Assembly (NCBI RefSeq): GCF_004138165.1
Contig: NZ_RYFF01000007.1
Span: 1 to 64,000, forward strand
Source of the DNA: Candidatus Chloroploca sp. Khr17
GTDB lineage: Bacteria; Chloroflexota; Chloroflexia; Chloroflexales; Chloroflexaceae
DNA: 64,000 nt
Reading direction: 5' to 3'
Below the pieces are notes generated by a model. The model was not told the DNA's origin, did no database searches, and saw nothing but the letters and a program-made list of their open reading frames with translations. Position 1 is the stretch's first letter, and every line of letters starts with the position of its first letter. The position numbers and the translations under genes were made by a program. Below are positions 50,569 to 58,749 of the stretch, in pieces.

Positions 50569-53129
50569 TGTTTTTGCGTAACCCTCTGTTGCTCTGGTTG
50601 CTTTTGCTGCTCCCTCTTGTCGTGCTCTTCTGGTGGCGGCAACAGCGCCGGATGCATCCGGTGATCCTGGTGCTACGGCTGGCGCTCTTTGCCAGTCTGA
50701 TCGTCGCGCTCGCTGATCCGGTCTTCGGCACGCCCCCGGCCCCACCAGGGCCACTGGTCGTGCTCGTTGACCAGTCCGACAGCCTGCCCCTCGACCTGCG
50801 CGCGACGCTCCGTGCCCAGGCCGAAAATCTGGCGCGTGAGGGAGGCGATCAGGCGCGGGTGCTCTATGTTGGGGCAGATGTGGTGAGCGGGCCGAGCAGT
50901 GCCCAGGATGCACCGGTGTTCCCTGATCCATCGGGGAGCGATCTGGCCGCCGGGTTAGAGGCCGCACGGGCCTTGCTGCCCGGTGGCGGCAGAGTGCTTC
51001 TCCTCTCGGATGGCCTGGCAACCGGCGCTGATCCGCTGCGCGAAGCACGGATAGCCGCCGAAGCTGGCGTGAGCATTGATGTCGTCCCGCTGGCCCCACT
51101 CCGCCAGCCTGACGCCACGATCATTGACCTCAGTGCGCCGGCGCGTCTCCGGGTCGGCGAAGAGTTCCCGATTACCATCAATACCCGCTACCATCCCGGT
51201 ACCGCTGGTCCGACCGCTTCGGTGACCGGCCAGTTGCGGCTGTGGCAAGATGAGATCCTGCTTGGCGACGAGACCGTGACCCTCTTTGCCGGTGACGAGA
51301 GCTTCACCTTCCGTCACCAGGCAACCACCCCTGGGGTGATGCGTTTGCGGGCCGAGCTTGATCTGGGCGCAGGCGACAGTTTTGCCGCCAACAATAGCGG
51401 CAGCACCATCGCTGTGGTCAACGAGCCGCCCGCCGTGCTGGTCATTGCCAACAGTGCCGACGACGCCATCTTGCTCACCGACGCCCTCGAGCGGCAGGCG
51501 ATTATTACCCAGCGGATCAGCCCAATTGAACTGCCCACCCGCCTGGCCGATCTGGCGGCCTTTGATGGCATGATTCTCATCGACGTACCGGCAGCGGCGC
51601 TCTCGCTCGAACAGATGGCAAATATCCGCGAGTTTGTGCGCAGCGAGGGCAAAGGCCTCGTCGCTGTCGGCGGGCGAACCTCCTTCACTCTCGGTGAATA
51701 CAAAGGCACCCCGCTCGAAGAGGTTTTGCCGGTGCAGATGGACCCGCCCCCGCGCCCGCAGCGCGGCGAGATCGCCCTGCTCTTGATCGTTGATCGCTCG
51801 GCCAGTATGTCCTCGGCCTTTGGCGTCAGCAAGTTTGATATGGCGAAAGAAGCCGCGATTCTCGCGACCGAGAGCCTCGGGCCAGACGATCGCCTTGGCA
51901 TTCTATCCTTTGATACCGGCACGTTCTGGGTCGTTGATTTTCAGAGCGTCGGCGAGGCGGCCAATCGTGCGCAGATCCAGCAAACAATCCTGAACCTGCC
52001 TATTGGCGGAGGAACCGATATCGAACTTTCGCTCGCTACTGGGCTGCCCGCGCTGGCGTTGCAGCCAACAGGCGTGCGCCATGCCGTGCTGCTCACCGAT
52101 GGGCGTAGTTTCACCAACAATCCCGCCAATTATGAGCGCCTGATGGAGACCGCCCGCGCCAACGATATTACGCTGTCAACGATTGCTATCGGCGACGACG
52201 CCGATGCGATGTTGCTCAATCAACTGGCCCGGCTTGGCGGTGGGCGCTACTATTTTGCCAATCGGCCCGAAGATATCCCCCGGCTGACGTTGCTCGAGAG
52301 TGAGTTGGCCCGCGCCGATCCTGCGGTCGAAGGGCTGATGCGCGCCAACCTTGGCCAACCGCACCCCATGCTCCGCGATTTTGCGCCCGCCGAACTGCCC
52401 GACCTCAACGGCTACGTCGCCACAACCGCCCGCGAGGCCGCCGAAGTGGTGCTCGAGGCCCCCGAAGCCGATCCGCTGCTCGCCGTCTGGCAGTATGGCC
52501 TGGGACGTGCGGTCGCCTGGACGCCCACGATTGGCGCGCCGTGGGCAGGCGAGTGGCGTACCTGGGCGGGCTTTGAACGCTTCTGGGCACAGATGGTACG
52601 CTACACCCTGCCCGAACCCGACAGCGGGCCGATTCAGGTCGCGGTTGAACAACGCCCCGGCGGGAGCCGCCTGGTGGTTGATGCGGTCTTGCCAGGGGGC
52701 GAACCACTCGATCTGGCGACCGTCAATGCCCGCGCGATCCTGCCCGACGGCAGCCAGCGTAGCTTTGATCTCCGCCAGAGCGCACCAGGACGTTATAGCC
52801 AAGATCTGGCGCTCGGTCTCCCCGGTGCCTATGTGCTCTCGGTGGCACTGCAATACGACGGCACCCGCGAGGTGCGCGAGATCGGCTATGTGCAACCTGT
52901 GCCCGCCGAATACCGGCTGCTCGCCAACCCCGAGTCTGGGCAGGCGCTGCTCACGCAGATCGCTGACGTAACTGGTGGTACCATACGTGAAGAACTGACG
53001 CCCGCACGTGCCGAGGCGCCTGCCGAACGCACCACGAGCAGCGCGGGTCTCTGGATCTGGTTCCTGAGTCTTGCCCTGGCCCTCTGGGTCACTGAAATCG
53101 CCCTTCGCCGAGGTCGCTTGCGACGCTAA
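50568..53129 (+). CDS. Large vWA / GATase1-like membrane protein
   Basis: 853 residues. Two N-terminal membrane segments, then a degenerate vWA-like region (VVLVDQSDSLP, LLLSDGLATG), a beta domain, a GATase1-like Rossmann unit (VLVIANSADDAILLTDAL, GMILIDVPAAALSLEQMANIREFV, GLVAVGGRTSFTLGEY), a full vWA domain (LLIVDRSASMSS, GGGTDIELSL, AVLLTDGRS), and a C-terminal membrane anchor (LWIWFLSLALALWVTEI). It ends the operon and is translationally coupled (TAATG). Such proteins span the membrane with their sensor part outside. Confidence 0.87.
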   Translation: MFLRNPLLLWLLLLLPLVVLFWWRQQRRMHPVILVLRLALFASLIVALADPVFGTPPAPPGPLVVLVDQSDSLPLDLRATLRAQAENLAREGGDQARVLYVGADVVSGPSSAQDAPVFPDPSGSDLAAGLEAARALLPGGGRVLLLSDGLATGADPLREARIAAEAGVSIDVVPLAPLRQPDATIIDLSAPARLRVGEEFPITINTRYHPGTAGPTASVTGQLRLWQDEILLGDETVTLFAGDESFTFRHQATTPGVMRLRAELDLGAGDSFAANNSGSTIAVVNEPPAVLVIANSADDAILLTDALERQAIITQRISPIELPTRLADLAAFDGMILIDVPAAALSLEQMANIREFVRSEGKGLVAVGGRTSFTLGEYKGTPLEEVLPVQMDPPPRPQRGEIALLLIVDRSASMSSAFGVSKFDMAKEAAILATESLGPDDRLGILSFDTGTFWVVDFQSVGEAANRAQIQQTILNLPIGGGTDIELSLATGLPALALQPTGVRHAVLLTDGRSFTNNPANYERLMETARANDITLSTIAIGDDADAMLLNQLARLGGGRYYFANRPEDIPRLTLLESELARADPAVEGLMRANLGQPHPMLRDFAPAELPDLNGYVATTAREAAEVVLEAPEADPLLAVWQYGLGRAVAWTPTIGAPWAGEWRTWAGFERFWAQMVRYTLPEPDSGPIQVAVEQRPGGSRLVVDAVLPGGEPLDLATVNARAILPDGSQRSFDLRQSAPGRYSQDLALGLPGAYVLSVALQYDGTREVREIGYVQPVPAEYRLLANPESGQALLTQIADVTGGTIREELTPARAEAPAERTTSSAGLWIWFLSLALALWVTEIALRRGRLRR

Positions 53130-53134
53130 AAACT

Positions 53135-53962
53135 ATGCATCCAACCCATCACCTTGCCTTTGGAGGCCAGGGGCCGATCCTGCACCTGGCTCCAGCCAAC
53201 GGCTTTCCACCCGAAACGTACCGCCCCTTTGCCGAGGCCCTGACGCCCCATTTTCGCGTCATCGGCCATCGTCCGCGTCCACTCCGTGCCACTTACCCAC
53301 CTGCAAGCATCACCTCGTGGCACGATCTAGCAGATGATCTGGCTGCCGATCTGAATTACTTTGGCAACGAATCAATTATTGGCGTCGGCCACTCACTCGG
53401 CGGCATTCTGAACCTCTACTGTGCCGCCCGTCAACCCGAGCGCTTTCGCGGGCTCGTCCTGATCGACCCGGTGTTGCTGCCGCACCTGCTCTTGCCGGTG
53501 CTCTGGGTGATGCGCAAACGCGGCTTGCAGCACTACTTCCCCCTGGCGCGGGGCGCAGCGCGGCGACGGGATCGTTTTGCCAGTCACGACGAAGCCCGGA
53601 CGCGCTACACCGGGCGCGGTGCCTTTGCCAATTTCGTCCCAGAGGCGTTCGACGGCTACCTCGAAGGCGGCCTGCGCCCCGCCCCCGACGGCGGCTTTGA
53701 ACTCGCCTGGCCCCGGGCATGGGAGTCACATATCTTTGGGCTGGCCCCAATTGACGCCTGGAACGCCCTGCGGCATATTCACGTCCCGCTGCTCATCATC
53801 CGCGGAACAGAATCAGATCTGATCATCGATCGCAGCTGGGTCGAACTACAACGCTACGCCCCACACGCGCATCTCGCCGAAGTCAGCGGCGGCCACATGG
53901 TACCGATGGAACAACCCGCAGCCGTTGCCGAAGCGATCGTGGCATGGGCACGGGGCGTGTAG
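53135..53962 (+). CDS. Alpha/beta hydrolase
   Basis: 275 residues. The nucleophile elbow is GVGHSLGG (~Ser at 87), with LAPANGFPPETYRPFAEALTP as the oxyanion-hole region, LIIRGTESDLI near the acid and SGGHMVPMEQP holding the catalytic His. The substrate is unknown. It follows the vWA gene after 5 bp and could be in the same transcript although unrelated in role. Confidence 0.87.
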   Translation: MHPTHHLAFGGQGPILHLAPANGFPPETYRPFAEALTPHFRVIGHRPRPLRATYPPASITSWHDLADDLAADLNYFGNESIIGVGHSLGGILNLYCAARQPERFRGLVLIDPVLLPHLLLPVLWVMRKRGLQHYFPLARGAARRRDRFASHDEARTRYTGRGAFANFVPEAFDGYLEGGLRPAPDGGFELAWPRAWESHIFGLAPIDAWNALRHIHVPLLIIRGTESDLIIDRSWVELQRYAPHAHLAEVSGGHMVPMEQPAAVAEAIVAWARGV

Positions 53963-53978
53963 GGAAGATTGACCCATG

Positions 53979-54006
53979 TTGACGCAAAGGCGCGAAGGCG
54001 CAAAGA
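53979..54006 (+). repeat. GACGCAAAGGCGCAAAG-family element
   Basis: GACGCAAAGGCGCGAAGGCG followed by CAAAG. Other members are near 29364, 38984, 41569, 54333-54352 (reverse) and the 59.2-kb array. Confidence 0.6.
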
Positions 54007-54056
54007 CAAGGTTTCAGCGTACTTTACAGTTTACGCTCATCGTAGTGCCGACTTCA

Positions 54057-54190
54057 ACGCTTGGTGTGAGTTCTCGTACACGGTTTTGCATCAGGATGCG
54101 GTACACGCGTAGCCTCCGCATCGCAATCGGGCGAAAGAGGTATTTTTCGGTGGCGTCCCAGTGCGGCAAAAACGATCTCACACCAAGCGT
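54057..54190. mobile_element. 134-bp MITE-like insertion with TTCA target duplication
   Basis: Perfect 14-base inverted ends, ACGCTTGGTGTGAG (54057-54070) and CTCACACCAAGCGT (54177-54190). It is flanked by TTCA on both sides (54053-54056, 54191-54194). The outer sequence GCCGACTTCA and TTCAGTCGGC is a GCCGACTTCAGTCGGC palindrome split by the insertion. No coding frame is convincing. Confidence 0.7.
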
Positions 54191-54238
54191 TTCAGTCGGC
54201 TGAGTTGGAAGCCGACTAAAGTAAAGTTTTCCGACCTT

Positions 54239-54303
54239 CCTGGGTGCGCGGGCGGCCCGCCCGCTGGTGCTCCCGAAGCGGGCGGGCCGCCCGCGCACCC
54301 AGG
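54239..54303. repeat. GC-rich palindrome with 26-base arms
   Basis: CCTGGGTGCGCGGGCGGCCC and its extension form a left arm 54239-54264, matched by 54278-54303 around 13 bases. It lies downstream of the RibD-C gene on the reverse strand and may end its transcript. Confidence 0.7.
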
Positions 54304-54328
54304 GCGCAACAACATCAGAAATTTTAGG

Positions 54329-55198
54329 TTACACACTACTTCGCGCCTTTGCGTCCAAAACCATCGCCCGTTGAAATAAATAATCCTCAAAGCGCCGCAG
54401 GCTCACCAGATGCAGACGCGGGGGGTCGTCAGGGCTAAAGGCGGTGCCTTCGACGAGGCTGGTGCGCGGGGGCGCGGGCGGCACGCGGTTGCCGACGATG
54501 ATCGGGCTGAGCGTGGTAAAGACTTCGTCAATCAGGCGATCGCGCAGCAGTTCGCCATAGACACGCGCCCCTCCCTCGCTGAGCAGCGTGGTGATGCCGT
54601 GGTCAACGCGGAGGCTCCGTAACAACGGGGCAAGGTCAACTCGTTCGCCAGGGGCCACGACGATCGTCAGGTTGGGATGGTCGGGCAAGGCGGCCCGCAC
54701 CCGTTCCGCGCCGGCGGCGGTGGTCGCAATGAGCAACGGTTGACCAGGCACATGCAGCGCGGGCGCGGTAGCAGGGAGATCGCCGCGGCCACTGATGACC
54801 ACCAGCAGCGGCAACGGTTGACGACCCTCGGCGGCCCGGAGCGCCGCCAGTTCCACCTCGGCAGCCGGAAACGTCTCCCACGGCGTCCAGCGATGGCGGC
54901 CCGCGGCCCGCAGCGTCCCTCCGCCCGTCAAGATCGCATCGGCGCGGGCGCGGATCAAGGCCATCAGCCAAACATCGTGGGGAGCGTGGCGGCTCACCTC
55001 GCCACCGCCAGAACGGTGCGGCTCATCAAAAGAGATGCGTCCATCCTGGGAGACCACAAAATTGGTGAAGGTATAGGGACGTTCGGCGGGCGGGGGCGGC
55101 ATGCGCCAGTCGCTCCCGTACAGGGCCTGGAACAACAAGGGAAGACCAGGGCCACTGCCCCGGTCTTCATCAAAAAGCAGCGTATAAGGCACAATCAC
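54329..55198 (-). CDS. RibD C-terminal/dihydrofolate-reductase-like protein
   Basis: 289 residues. TFTNFVVSQDGRISFDEP, DVWLMALIRARADAILTGGGTLRAA, HGITTLLSEGGARVYGELLRDRLIDEVFTTLSPIIVG are the RibD_C reductase motifs; no deaminase half is present. It probably reduces a pyrimidine or similar intermediate with NADPH in riboflavin-like or other metabolism. The GTG start overlaps the stop of the upstream PSD-like gene. Its last ~8 codons (DAKARSSV) are encoded by a GACGCAAAGGCGCGAAG repeat, so the C-terminus has been altered by the element. Confidence 0.85.
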   Translation of the reverse strand: MIVPYTLLFDEDRGSGPGLPLLFQALYGSDWRMPPPPAERPYTFTNFVVSQDGRISFDEPHRSGGGEVSRHAPHDVWLMALIRARADAILTGGGTLRAAGRHRWTPWETFPAAEVELAALRAAEGRQPLPLLVVISGRGDLPATAPALHVPGQPLLIATTAAGAERVRAALPDHPNLTIVVAPGERVDLAPLLRSLRVDHGITTLLSEGGARVYGELLRDRLIDEVFTTLSPIIVGNRVPPAPPRTSLVEGTAFSPDDPPRLHLVSLRRFEDYLFQRAMVLDAKARSSV

Positions 55199-55869
55199 AG
55201 AGGCACAACCATGCCCAGGCGACTCGTGCCAGCCGTGAGGCGAGCGCCGCTCTGCACCTGAAGGCGGGCCGAATCGCGTTGCAGATAGAGGTCAGCGCGG
55301 GTGCCAAAACGAGCGGTGCCGAGCCGCGTACCGGCGTCAACACGATCGCCAGGACGTACTCGACAGGCGAGGCGTCGGCCAATTGGCCCGGCGATCATCG
55401 CCAGCAAGATCGGCCCCCATTCGGTGTGCAGGCCGAGGTAGATGCGATCATTGCGATCACCGGCCTCGGCATCGCCGACTGGGCGAAACTCACCTGCGAC
55501 ATGCTCGACCATGCGCACCATCCCCGCAACCGGACTCCGCACAAACGGCACATTCAGCGCACTAATGCCAATGCTGATACGCAGACAATCGGAATGGATA
55601 AACCGATGCTCGTAGACATCATCAACATTGAGCACCACGCCATCGGCGACCGCAAAGAGCGTCGCGGGCTCGTAGGGCGTGGTGCGTTCAGGGTCGCGGT
55701 AGAGGGCCGCAGTCAGGGCGGTGAGCGCGAGCGGGACGGCAGCGAAACGAGGGCGCAAGCCAAGGGTCAACCCGGTCAACCCAAGCCCAAGCCCGAGCAG
55801 AGGCGTCGCCTCAGGATCAAGTCCGGGGATCAATTGCGGGCGTTCATTTGGAAGTGTCTGCTCTGGCAT
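55195..55869 (-). CDS. psd: Phosphatidylserine decarboxylase-like protein
   Basis: 224 residues. Two hydrophobic stretches near the N-terminus, then LYRDPERTTPYEPATLFAVADGVVLNVDDVYEHRFI, LRISIGISALNVPFVRSPVAGMV and ARFGTRADLYLQRD. The family cleaves itself at a GS bond (FGSR in this short type) to make the pyruvoyl group; here the residue is Thr (FGTR), so normal pyruvoyl formation is doubtful. It acts on membrane aminophospholipids in active members. It lies upstream of and overlaps the RibD-C gene, so both are on one transcript. Confidence 0.8.
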   Translation of the reverse strand: MPEQTLPNERPQLIPGLDPEATPLLGLGLGLTGLTLGLRPRFAAVPLALTALTAALYRDPERTTPYEPATLFAVADGVVLNVDDVYEHRFIHSDCLRISIGISALNVPFVRSPVAGMVRMVEHVAGEFRPVGDAEAGDRNDRIYLGLHTEWGPILLAMIAGPIGRRLACRVRPGDRVDAGTRLGTARFGTRADLYLQRDSARLQVQSGARLTAGTSRLGMVVPL

Positions 55870-55915
55870 AAGGCATATCGTCGGGGCAAATGGTTTTTAG
55901 AAATTAAATGAGGGA

Positions 55916-55961
55916 GTGCCGACTTCAGTCGGCTTCGGGCTCTGCCGACTGAAGTCGGCAC
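55916..55961. repeat. GTGCCGACTTCAGTCGGC double palindrome
   Basis: Arms 55916-55933 and 55944-55961 are exact complements, each itself a GCCGACTxxAGTCGGC palindrome. The same unit ends the 35.7-kb foldback element and is the target of the 54.06-kb insertion. Confidence 0.7.
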
Positions 55962-56071
55962 GCCGGTACGCCTGATTTAATTCTTCATCTTCATCTGCCC
56001 ATTAGGAAGCTTGTTCAACACGCTATTGCTTGATTCTAGCACGGCCCTCGCATGAACGCAACTAGAGAAAC

Positions 56072-56080
56072 TGTTATAAT
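56072..56080 (+). promoter_or_regulatory. Extended -10 promoter of the YesL-like gene
   Basis: TGTTATAAT, a TGn extended -10. The ATG at 56088 starts 7 bases after it, so a leaderless transcript is possible although AGGAAGC lies between. Confidence 0.5.
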
Positions 56081-56087
56081 AGGAAGC

Positions 56088-56846
56088 ATGTCAAACCCAT
56101 TTCGAGCCTTTGGCAGTGCGGTGCGGGACCTCTTTGACGAGATTGTCGTCCTGACCGTCTGCAACGTCATCTGGGCACTGCTCTGTCTCCCGACCTGGAT
56201 CTTTGCCAACTTCTTGCTTGGCGAAGGTGAGCCCCTGCTGGCCGGGGTGACGCTGCTGGCCGGTATTTTGCCGACTGGCCCTGCAACAGCAGGGTTATCC
56301 TATGTAGCCTACCGAGTCGTTGATGGGCGCGCCGTCAAGCTCAACGACTATTTTGAGGGCATGCGACGCTACGCCCGCTCGGGTTGGATAATGGCCGCCA
56401 TCTGGCTCACCGGGTTTGTCACGATCATCTTCAACCTTAATTTTTATGGTGGTGGTGACAGCATCTTCAGCGTCCTCATGGTGGTCTTCTGGTTCTACAT
56501 ACTGCTCTTCTGGCTTGCCACCCTGATCTACGCGCCGGCGCTGGGGCATCTGCAAGAGCAACCAACCCTGCGGACGCTTGCGCGCAATACTTTTTTGATG
56601 GTCATGGGCCGTCCGATCTACACCCTGGTGACCCTCGTGCTGATGGGGGTCTTCTTTGGCTTGAGTCTGATCCTGCTCATCGTACCAATCATGATCACCT
56701 TCAGCTTCTTTGCCGTCTGGGGCGCACGAGCAACCAAGCAGCTTGTTGATGAAGCCCGTCGGCGCCGGGAAGAGGCATCCGGTGGCCCGGCAGCGGTGAG
56801 TGAGGGTGAAGAACGAGGACGCAAAGGCCAGGTACGACCCAAATAA
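56088..56846 (+). CDS. YesL/DUF624-like membrane protein
   Basis: 252 residues with about five membrane segments. NPFRAFGSAVRDLFDEIVVLTVCNVIWALLCLP, GPATAGLSYVAYRVVDGRAVKLNDYFEGMRRYARSGW and NTFLMVMGRPIYTLVTLVLMGV match the DUF624 (YesL) family, often next to sugar ABC transporters. No transporter is nearby. A charged tail (EARRRREEASG...EERGRKG) ends the protein. The ATG at 56088 lies right after the promoter; an in-frame ATG at 56052 lies upstream of the -10 box. hisF follows by 24 bp. Confidence 0.82.
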   Translation: MSNPFRAFGSAVRDLFDEIVVLTVCNVIWALLCLPTWIFANFLLGEGEPLLAGVTLLAGILPTGPATAGLSYVAYRVVDGRAVKLNDYFEGMRRYARSGWIMAAIWLTGFVTIIFNLNFYGGGDSIFSVLMVVFWFYILLFWLATLIYAPALGHLQEQPTLRTLARNTFLMVMGRPIYTLVTLVLMGVFFGLSLILLIVPIMITFSFFAVWGARATKQLVDEARRRREEASGGPAAVSEGEERGRKGQVRPK

Positions 56847-56870
56847 GCCTTACCGCAGGAGAATGGCACC

Positions 56871-57650
56871 ATGCTTACCCGACGGATCATTCCGTGTCTC
56901 GATGTCAAAGCCGGTCGCGTCGTCAAAGGGGTCTCGTTTGTGAACCACCGTGACGCCGGTGACCCGGTCGAACTCGCGGCGGCCTACGATGCCGCCGGCG
57001 CTGATGAACTGGTCTTTTACGATATCACCGCCTCAAGCGACGAGCGGGCGATTATGTACGAGGTCGTCGAGCGCACCGCTGCCCAGGTCTTTATCCCACT
57101 CACCGTCGGTGGCGGGTTGCGCACTGTCGAGGATATGTACCGCATGTTGCGCGCCGGGGCCGATAAAGTCTCGATCAATACTGCAGCCGTGCTCAACCCC
57201 CAACTGATCGAAGACGGCGCCCGTCGCTTTGGCAGTCAGTGCATTATGCTCTCGGTGGACGCCCGGCGGATCAATGCGCCCGACGAACCACCGCGCTGGG
57301 CGGTCTTTACCCACACCGGGGCCAACCCGCGCCCGACCGGGCTCGACGCGATTGAATGGATCAAACGCGGCGTCGAACTCGGCGCTGGCGAGATCTGCAT
57401 CAACAGCATGGACGCCGATGGGCAAAAACAGGGCTACGACCTCGAACTGCTGCAAGCCGTCAGCGACGCCGTTCCAGTGCCCGTCATCGCCTCGGGCGGG
57501 GCCGGCTCACCCGACGACATGTACCGTGGCCTCGCCGAAGGGCGGGCCGACGCCGTCCTGGCCGCCTCGATCTTCCACTTTGGCGAATACACCATCGCCC
57601 AGGTCAAAGCCTTCCTCAGCGAGCAGGGCGTGCCCATGCGCCGCATGTAA
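56871..57650 (+). CDS. hisF: Imidazole glycerol phosphate synthase cyclase subunit
   Basis: 259 residues, TIM barrel. The start [33 protein letters not shown] contains catalytic Asp11, and [18 protein letters not shown] contains the second catalytic Asp (~132). [12 protein letters not shown] and [11 protein letters not shown] bind phosphate. With HisH it makes IGP and AICAR in histidine synthesis; AICAR feeds the pathway that includes purB. AGGAGA precedes the ATG. No other his gene is adjacent. Confidence 0.97.
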   Translation: MLTRRIIPCLDVKAGRVVKGVSFVNHRDAGDPVELAAAYDAAGADELVFYDITASSDERAIMYEVVERTAAQVFIPLTVGGGLRTVEDMYRMLRAGADKVSINTAAVLNPQLIEDGARRFGSQCIMLSVDARRINAPDEPPRWAVFTHTGANPRPTGLDAIEWIKRGVELGAGEICINSMDADGQKQGYDLELLQAVSDAVPVPVIASGGAGSPDDMYRGLAEGRADAVLAASIFHFGEYTIAQVKAFLSEQGVPMRRM

Positions 57651-57764
57651 ACGTACACACGCTACGTAACTGCGCCGAGTACGATACACCTAGCGGGGCG
57701 CGGACGGGCTGACGGCCCCGGCCTCAGCTTCAGCCCATGATTGGCAATCCTGGAGGTCCATATA

Positions 57765-58166
57765 ATGGAGCACCGACTGCATATCGGGCAACATGCCAGT
57801 ATGCGTAAAACCATCACCGAAGCCGATGTAGTACTATTTGCGAGCGTAAGTGGCGATCAGAATCCAGTACATATAGACGCTCTTGCCGCTGAGGACTCAC
57901 GTTTTGGGCGGCGCATTGCCCACGGCATGCTCGCCGCAGGGCTGATCTCAGCCGTGCTTGGCATGCGGCTCCCGGGGCCAGGCACCATCTACCTCAAACA
58001 GAGTCTCAACTTCCGCAAACCAATCTACATCAACGATACCATCACCACCACCGTCGAAGTCACCGAACTGCGCGAAGACAAACCCATCGCCACCCTCGCA
58101 ACCCGCGTCGTCAATCAGGCAGGTGAAACCGTCGTTGACGGCGAATCGCTCGTCTTCTACGAGTAG
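57765..58166 (+). CDS. MaoC-like (R)-specific enoyl-CoA hydratase
   Basis: 133 residues, hot-dog fold. FASVSGDQNPVHIDALAAEDSRFGRRIAHGMLAAGLISAVLG contains the catalytic Asp and His of the MaoC/PhaJ hydratase motif. It hydrates trans-2-enoyl-CoA to (R)-3-hydroxyacyl-CoA, a link to polyhydroxyalkanoate or fatty acid metabolism. GGAGGT lies 7 bases before the ATG at 57765. A strong terminator follows. Confidence 0.92.
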   Translation: MEHRLHIGQHASMRKTITEADVVLFASVSGDQNPVHIDALAAEDSRFGRRIAHGMLAAGLISAVLGMRLPGPGTIYLKQSLNFRKPIYINDTITTTVEVTELREDKPIATLATRVVNQAGETVVDGESLVFYE

Positions 58167-58180
58167 GTATCACGCGAAGA

Positions 58181-58221
58181 GCTAGGCGCACAGGCCAGCA
58201 AAGCTGGCCTGTGCGCCTAGC
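58181..58221. terminator. 19-bp hairpin between converging genes
   Basis: Arms 58181-58199 and 58203-58221 are perfect with an AAA loop (GCTAGGCGCACAGGCCAGC). It lies between the MaoC gene and the reverse-strand pilin-like gene. Confidence 0.75.
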
Positions 58222-58226
58222 GTACC

Positions 58227-58730
58227 CTATTCCTCACGCACCACCAGCGTGCTCAGATCAACCTCATTTTCGGGGGCGACGGTATGGTAATAGCACTTGC
58301 CATCAGCCGCCTCGCACCAGATATTCCAGCCATCATAGAGCTTGCGCACCGTATTATTCCGATCAGTGACATAGATCTGCAGATTATCGCCGGGCCGATT
58401 CCCCAACCCGATCCGCGGCCCATTCGGATTCCAGACGACCCCGGCCACCGGTTGACTCCAATCAGCCGGATCGAGCCCAAGGTTAGTGAAACGCTCATCC
58501 CCCCAACTACGCGGCCAGCGATTATTCAGCTGATAAAACGCATTGATCCGACCGAGAAAATCGGCGGTAAGATCAAGCACCGATGGCGCACCCTCGGCTT
58601 GCTCGAACGCCCGCGAAACACCGCCCCCCAGCAGCGTCAGGCCACCGATGGCAACCAGGGCCACCAGCGCGAGCAACAGACTATATTCAACCAGCGACTG
58701 GCCTGTTTTTCCTGGATCGAGAAGCATCAC
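58227..58730 (-). CDS. Pilin-like protein with class III/IV prepilin signal
   Basis: 167 residues. DPGKTGQSLVEYSLLLALVALVAIGGLTLLG is a prepilin-like N-terminus, with cleavage after Gly and Glu at +5, as in Flp/Tad pseudopilins. The remainder is soluble, with two Cys near the end (IWCEAADGKCYYH) that could form a disulfide. It could be a minor pilin or a TadE-like surface protein. It is second in a two-gene reverse operon, 19 bp after its upstream neighbour. No Tad machinery is in the window. Confidence 0.75.
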   Translation of the reverse strand: MMLLDPGKTGQSLVEYSLLLALVALVAIGGLTLLGGGVSRAFEQAEGAPSVLDLTADFLGRINAFYQLNNRWPRSWGDERFTNLGLDPADWSQPVAGVVWNPNGPRIGLGNRPGDNLQIYVTDRNNTVRKLYDGWNIWCEAADGKCYYHTVAPENEVDLSTLVVREE

Positions 58731-58749
58731 ACACCACCTCTGCTGAACA

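Noticed and set aside
54014-54298. 94-codon reverse frame over the MITE and GC-rich palindrome
   Set aside because: It consists of repeat sequence only.
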